DNA of 45,519 nt from assembly GCF_005405405.1 (NCBI RefSeq), contig NZ_BJDZ01000024.1, positions 1 through 45,519 of the forward strand. Reading direction: 5' to 3'. Source of the DNA: Lactiplantibacillus plajomi (GTDB lineage Bacteria > Bacillota > Bacilli > Lactobacillales > Lactobacillaceae). Shown piece after piece: positions 43,285 through 45,519 of this stretch (its first letter is position 1; every line of letters starts with the position of its first letter). The notes beneath the pieces are model-generated. The model was not told where the DNA came from. It made no database searches and was given only the letters and a program-made list of their open reading frames with translations. The position numbers and the translations under genes are program-made.

Positions 43285-44511
43285 TTACTTCGATTGAGGG
43301 CTTAGCTCATAGGAGTAAGGTTGATTCGTTTTTATCAGGTATAGGATTGTTTTAATCAGGCGATCCATTTGACGGACGATGAGTTTCTTCTTTGAAGAAG
43401 AGGCTTCTCGTCTTTTTTCGTATGCATCGCGAATATGATTATTACCCATTTTAGGATTAAGCATAAGAATGACCGTCCAGTATAGAATCCGACGTGCGTG
43501 AGGATTACCATGTTTTGTAATATGCCTTGCTGATTGATGGTCACCAGAGTCAATTTCCGTTGTATCAAGACTAACATAGCTATTCAACTGTTGACGAGTA
43601 TCGAACCGCCGGATGTCACCTAATTCGCTAATTAGCCGAATGGCGGTACTGCCACCGATGCCAGGAATTGTTTGAAGAAGCGTAAACTCCGGCAAGGATT
43701 TACCTAAGGTCATCATGCGCACGACCTGCTGGTCCTGCGCTGCTTCTAGGGCAAGAACTTGCTCCGCCAAAGCTTCCATTTGCCGTGTGTTATCCGAAGT
43801 AACGGGTACCGCATCACCATTTTGAGCGGCTAGTTTCCATAGCTTGCGTGCGGCATCGTGAATACGTCTAGCGCCCATCCCTTTGAAATGTGCTGCCGAT
43901 ATACGTGCTTCTAACGCGTTAAGGTCGCCAATCTCACGAACGATTTGTGCATGTGGAAAGAGCGTTAGGAGTTCCCAAGCTAGCTTTGTATCGAAGTTAA
44001 AGCTACCCTTGGAGGCCCCAAATGACGCAAATACAAGCTGTAAGACACGATGAGCTCGATTGCGGGCCCGTTTCTTGTCTTCATTGAGTTGGTCGTAGTA
44101 ACGGTTCATATCTGTTAATTCACGATAGATGGGATTCTGTTTATAAGCTAGAAGATATGGTTCCAGCTGTTCGGTAAACTCGGTAATCGCCAGTCGACGT
44201 GCGTCTCGTTGATCGTTTTTTCTCAGTCGTGAACCAGTGGCGATACGATTTTTAGCTGCTAGTGGGTTTAAAATGTGATAATTCAAACCTGCTTGCTGAA
44301 GAAAATATTCTAAACGCCGGGAGTAAACACCAGTTGCTTCAAAAACGATTTCCGCTTTTTCATTGAACTGAAACACGGCGTGTTTCAGCTCATTAAACCC
44401 CAATAAATCCAAAGAGATGGTTAGTTCTTTGACGACTACTAAATCAGTCACTACCGCAACGTTAGCTTTGTTCTTACTGACATCGATTCCAATTATTGTT
44501 CGCATCATCAT
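43285..44511 (-). CDS. IS110-family transposase (DEDD recombinase)
   Basis: A 408-residue recombinase. The N-terminal RuvC-like DEDD domain starts MRTIIGIDVSKNKANVAVV (D10), with IVFEATGVYSRRLEYFL (E) and RKNDQRDARRLAITEF (D...D). The C-terminal Tnp_20 part has LLQTIPGIGGSTAIRLISELGD, a helix-hairpin-helix, and DSGDHQSARHITKHGNPHARRIL with the catalytic serine and the K-x-GN motif. The frame is intact. IS110 enzymes insert DNA guided by a bridge RNA encoded upstream of the gene; such a structure is seen at 44530-44730. The first ATG of three in a row is used; AGG lies just before. Confidence 0.95.
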   Translation of the reverse strand: MMMRTIIGIDVSKNKANVAVVTDLVVVKELTISLDLLGFNELKHAVFQFNEKAEIVFEATGVYSRRLEYFLQQAGLNYHILNPLAAKNRIATGSRLRKNDQRDARRLAITEFTEQLEPYLLAYKQNPIYRELTDMNRYYDQLNEDKKRARNRAHRVLQLVFASFGASKGSFNFDTKLAWELLTLFPHAQIVREIGDLNALEARISAAHFKGMGARRIHDAARKLWKLAAQNGDAVPVTSDNTRQMEALAEQVLALEAAQDQQVVRMMTLGKSLPEFTLLQTIPGIGGSTAIRLISELGDIRRFDTRQQLNSYVSLDTTEIDSGDHQSARHITKHGNPHARRILYWTVILMLNPKMGNNHIRDAYEKRREASSSKKKLIVRQMDRLIKTILYLIKTNQPYSYELSPQSK

Positions 44512-44529
44512 ATACCTGTCTTTCTGAAG

Positions 44530-44730
44530 TCTTCACGTCAGTTTTAGTAATCTCGTTTTCAAAACACGGCTTCAAGAGCCCAAATACTTTGATCAAATTG
44601 ACTAAAACCAGTGAAGCGGCCATTTTTTAATACGGTCTCAAGGACCCAAAAGCCGTACGGCCTATCTTCACTACCACTATAAAGTAATAGAGGCATAGGA
44701 GCACCCCGTCGGGTAACTTCTATGCCTCTA
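44530..44730 (-). ncRNA. Candidate bridge RNA of the IS110 element
   Basis: Read on the minus strand: a 5' hairpin with ten pairs (44729-44720 with 44698-44689), then stem-loop 1 closed by AGTGAAG/CTTCACT (44672-44666 with 44616-44610) and GGCC/GGCC, and stem-loop 2 closed by ACTAAAAC/GTTTTAGT (44608-44601 with 44548-44541). Each loop holds a small hairpin in 19-nt near-copies (44632-44650, 44566-44584): GGTC-TCAAG-GACC and GGCT-TCAAG-AGCC on the plus strand. The four differences form two compensatory pairs. This two-loop design is that of IS110 bridge RNAs, whose loops bind target and donor DNA. Exact ends unknown. Confidence 0.65.
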
Positions 44731-44759
44731 AGCTTAGTATTTTTTTATGGATAAATTGA

Positions 44760-45151
44760 GAGAGAAGAGTAGTAGCACAAATGATAATTATTTTTGTTTT
44801 TACAAAATTATTAAGTAAATATATATTCTCTGTAAAATGAACTTCGTAGACTTATTTCTGGTGAACATAGAATTTCGTTAGTTAAGTATTAATATATTTA
44901 ATCGCTAAGCCAGAAGAATGCAAAAGCGAGATAGACAGTGGATAAGGTTAGTGAATAATGTTAAATATTCAAAAAAACACAATGGGATTCGTTTGTTGAC
45001 TTAAACAAATTAATTGTAATTACAAATTAAATGTCTGATATCCAAGGTTCAACAGCTATTAATCCGAACAAATCCCCCCTATACTTATGTTAAAGTAGTA
45101 ATCATATAAAACCGAAGTGTTTATAGAACCATCGAGTTTTGGGGGATTTGT
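44760..45151. other. AT-rich intergenic region
   Basis: No coding potential. A 12-base perfect palindrome TTGTAATTACAA lies at 45014-45025 in a longer imperfect one and could be an operator for the downstream glycosyltransferase gene. A GGGGGATTT element at 45141-45149 is its ribosome binding site. Confidence 0.4.
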
Positions 45152-45420
45152 ATGGATAAAATTGCATGTGTCATTGTGACGTATAATCGGAAAAGGTTAA
45201 TGGTCGAAGCGTTAAATAGCGTTTTGACTCAAGAGCAGGCACCCGAGTACGTTTTTGTGATTGATAACGCCTCGACGGACGGCGTAGCGGAATTGTTACA
45301 CGATCGGTTTGCCTTTGATCAGCAGCACCTCGTTTATTATCGTAGTCCGAAAAATTTAGGTGGGTCGGCCGGATTTGCGCAGGGGATTAAGCTAGCGCTC
45401 AGAACCGATTGCAACTGGGG
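45152..45420 (+). pseudogene. Family 2 glycosyltransferase gene, 5' part, interrupted by an insertion sequence
   Basis: About 90 residues of a GT2 enzyme related to GlfT2-type galactofuranosyl/rhamnosyl transferases: CVIVTYNRKRLMVEALNSVL, VFVIDNASTDG and RSPKNLGGSAGFAQGIK, then LRTDCNW. Intact relatives continue with W-x-MDDD at this point. Here the frame turns to unrelated sequence after TGG (about 45420) and stops at 45454. The GC content is higher than in the island, so it may belong to a different, older locus. The remainder presumably lies beyond the inserted element. Confidence 0.85.
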
Positions 45421-45519
45421 TGGGCCTAGAATAAAAAGTGTACAAGTTAAATAGAGACTCTGATTTAGTATAATTAAGGAAGTAAATTGGAGGATCAAAT
45501 AATGACGAAGCACAGTTAT
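45420..45519 (+). mobile_element. Left end of an IS3-family-like element, truncated by window edge
   Basis: Beginning near TGGGCCTAGAATAAAAAGTG, there is a TATAAT box (about 45468-45473), a TTGGAGGATC site and an ATG at 45502. The jump from conserved GT sequence to this cassette marks the insertion point. The terminus starts with TG, as IS3 elements do. Confidence 0.65.
45502..45519 (+). CDS. Start of an IS3-family OrfA (partial)
   Basis: Only MTKHSY is in the window. This start is common in OrfA proteins of the IS150 group of IS3 elements (MTK-x-SYE-x-KL). The site TTGGAGG lies 9 bases upstream. The call depends on six residues and the context of an insertion. Confidence 0.5.

Larger units (their letters stand above)
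43200..44760 (-). mobile_element. Complete IS110-family element, ends approximate
   Basis: Contains the intact transposase and the upstream structured region. IS110 elements lack clear terminal inverted repeats, so the ends are not visible; the left end should lie just beyond the 5' hairpin (about 44730-44760) and the right end between 43200 and 43284. It sits at the 3' border of the exopolysaccharide locus. Confidence 0.6.

Noticed and set aside
44760-45151. Riboswitch or leader RNA upstream of the truncated glycosyltransferase gene
   Set aside because: The region is AT-rich and shows only a short palindrome; no known riboswitch core or terminator/antiterminator pair could be seen.

Overview
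The window looks like a chromosomal segment of a lactic acid bacterium of the family Lactobacillaceae. The basis is gene content typical of that family (DUF4811 next to a DHA2 drug exporter, DUF4828, a single-domain cold-shock protein, GdhA, a CpsC/CpsD-type exopolysaccharide locus), strong AGGAGG-type ribosome binding sites, and a GC content near 50% in the core with a clearly AT-richer island from about 31.2 to 43.0 kb. Genus cannot be fixed from the sequence alone.

Layout. 0-3 kb is an accessory patch: a probable ISL3-type insertion-sequence end, a GIY-YIG nuclease-like gene, and two divergent toxin-antitoxin modules (RelB-like antitoxin with a PemK/MazF-like toxin, and AbrB-like antitoxin with Doc) sharing an intergenic palindrome. 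3-12 kb is core-like: an aldo/keto reductase, a TetR regulator divergent from an MFS multidrug exporter plus DUF4811 protein with a 21-bp operator-like palindrome, a large beta-helix/double-AAA+ ATPase, and a CtpE-like P-type ATPase. 12.3-16.3 kb holds an orphan PTS EIIC, a membrane-anchored alpha/beta hydrolase, an RpiR-type regulator and a GH25 lysozyme-like protein that has lost its catalytic acids. 16.4-26.8 kb has DUF4828, a cold-shock gene with a long leader, an oxidoreductase, a DEAD-box helicase, tRNA-Arg(CCT) followed by a duplicated 54-bp terminator-like repeat, a lipoprotein, a frameshifted membrane protein gene, a universal stress protein, a tiny secreted very basic protein, gdhA and a serine hydrolase gene broken in a G7 run. 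26.9-31.1 kb has mnaA, an undecaprenyl-phosphate sugar transferase, a YihY membrane protein and an aquaglyceroporin.

31.2-43 kb is an exopolysaccharide locus: CpsC/Wzz, a CpsD relative without P-loop, the Alg14/Alg13-like pair, TagD plus a TagF-type glycerophosphotransferase, GT4, EpsG-type polymerase, GT2, pyruvyl transferase, Wzx flippase and a nonsense-mutated acyltransferase. Together these would build a repeat unit decorated with glycerol phosphate and pyruvate, flip it and polymerise it. No priming sugar-phosphate transferase is present in the window. The locus shows decay: remnants of a glycosyltransferase and an IS30-like transposase lie inside it, and a complete IS110-family element and an IS3-like element that interrupts another GT2 gene follow it.

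The most interesting non-coding structure is the region upstream of the IS110 transposase (about 44530-44730). It folds into a 5' hairpin and two further stem-loops whose terminal hairpins are 19-nt near-copies with two compensatory base-pair changes, which is the architecture expected of an IS110 bridge RNA. The largest unusual protein is the beta-helix/AAA+/AAA+ fusion. Several start codons were moved inward from the longest reading frame on the basis of ribosome binding sites; these choices are stated in each entry.
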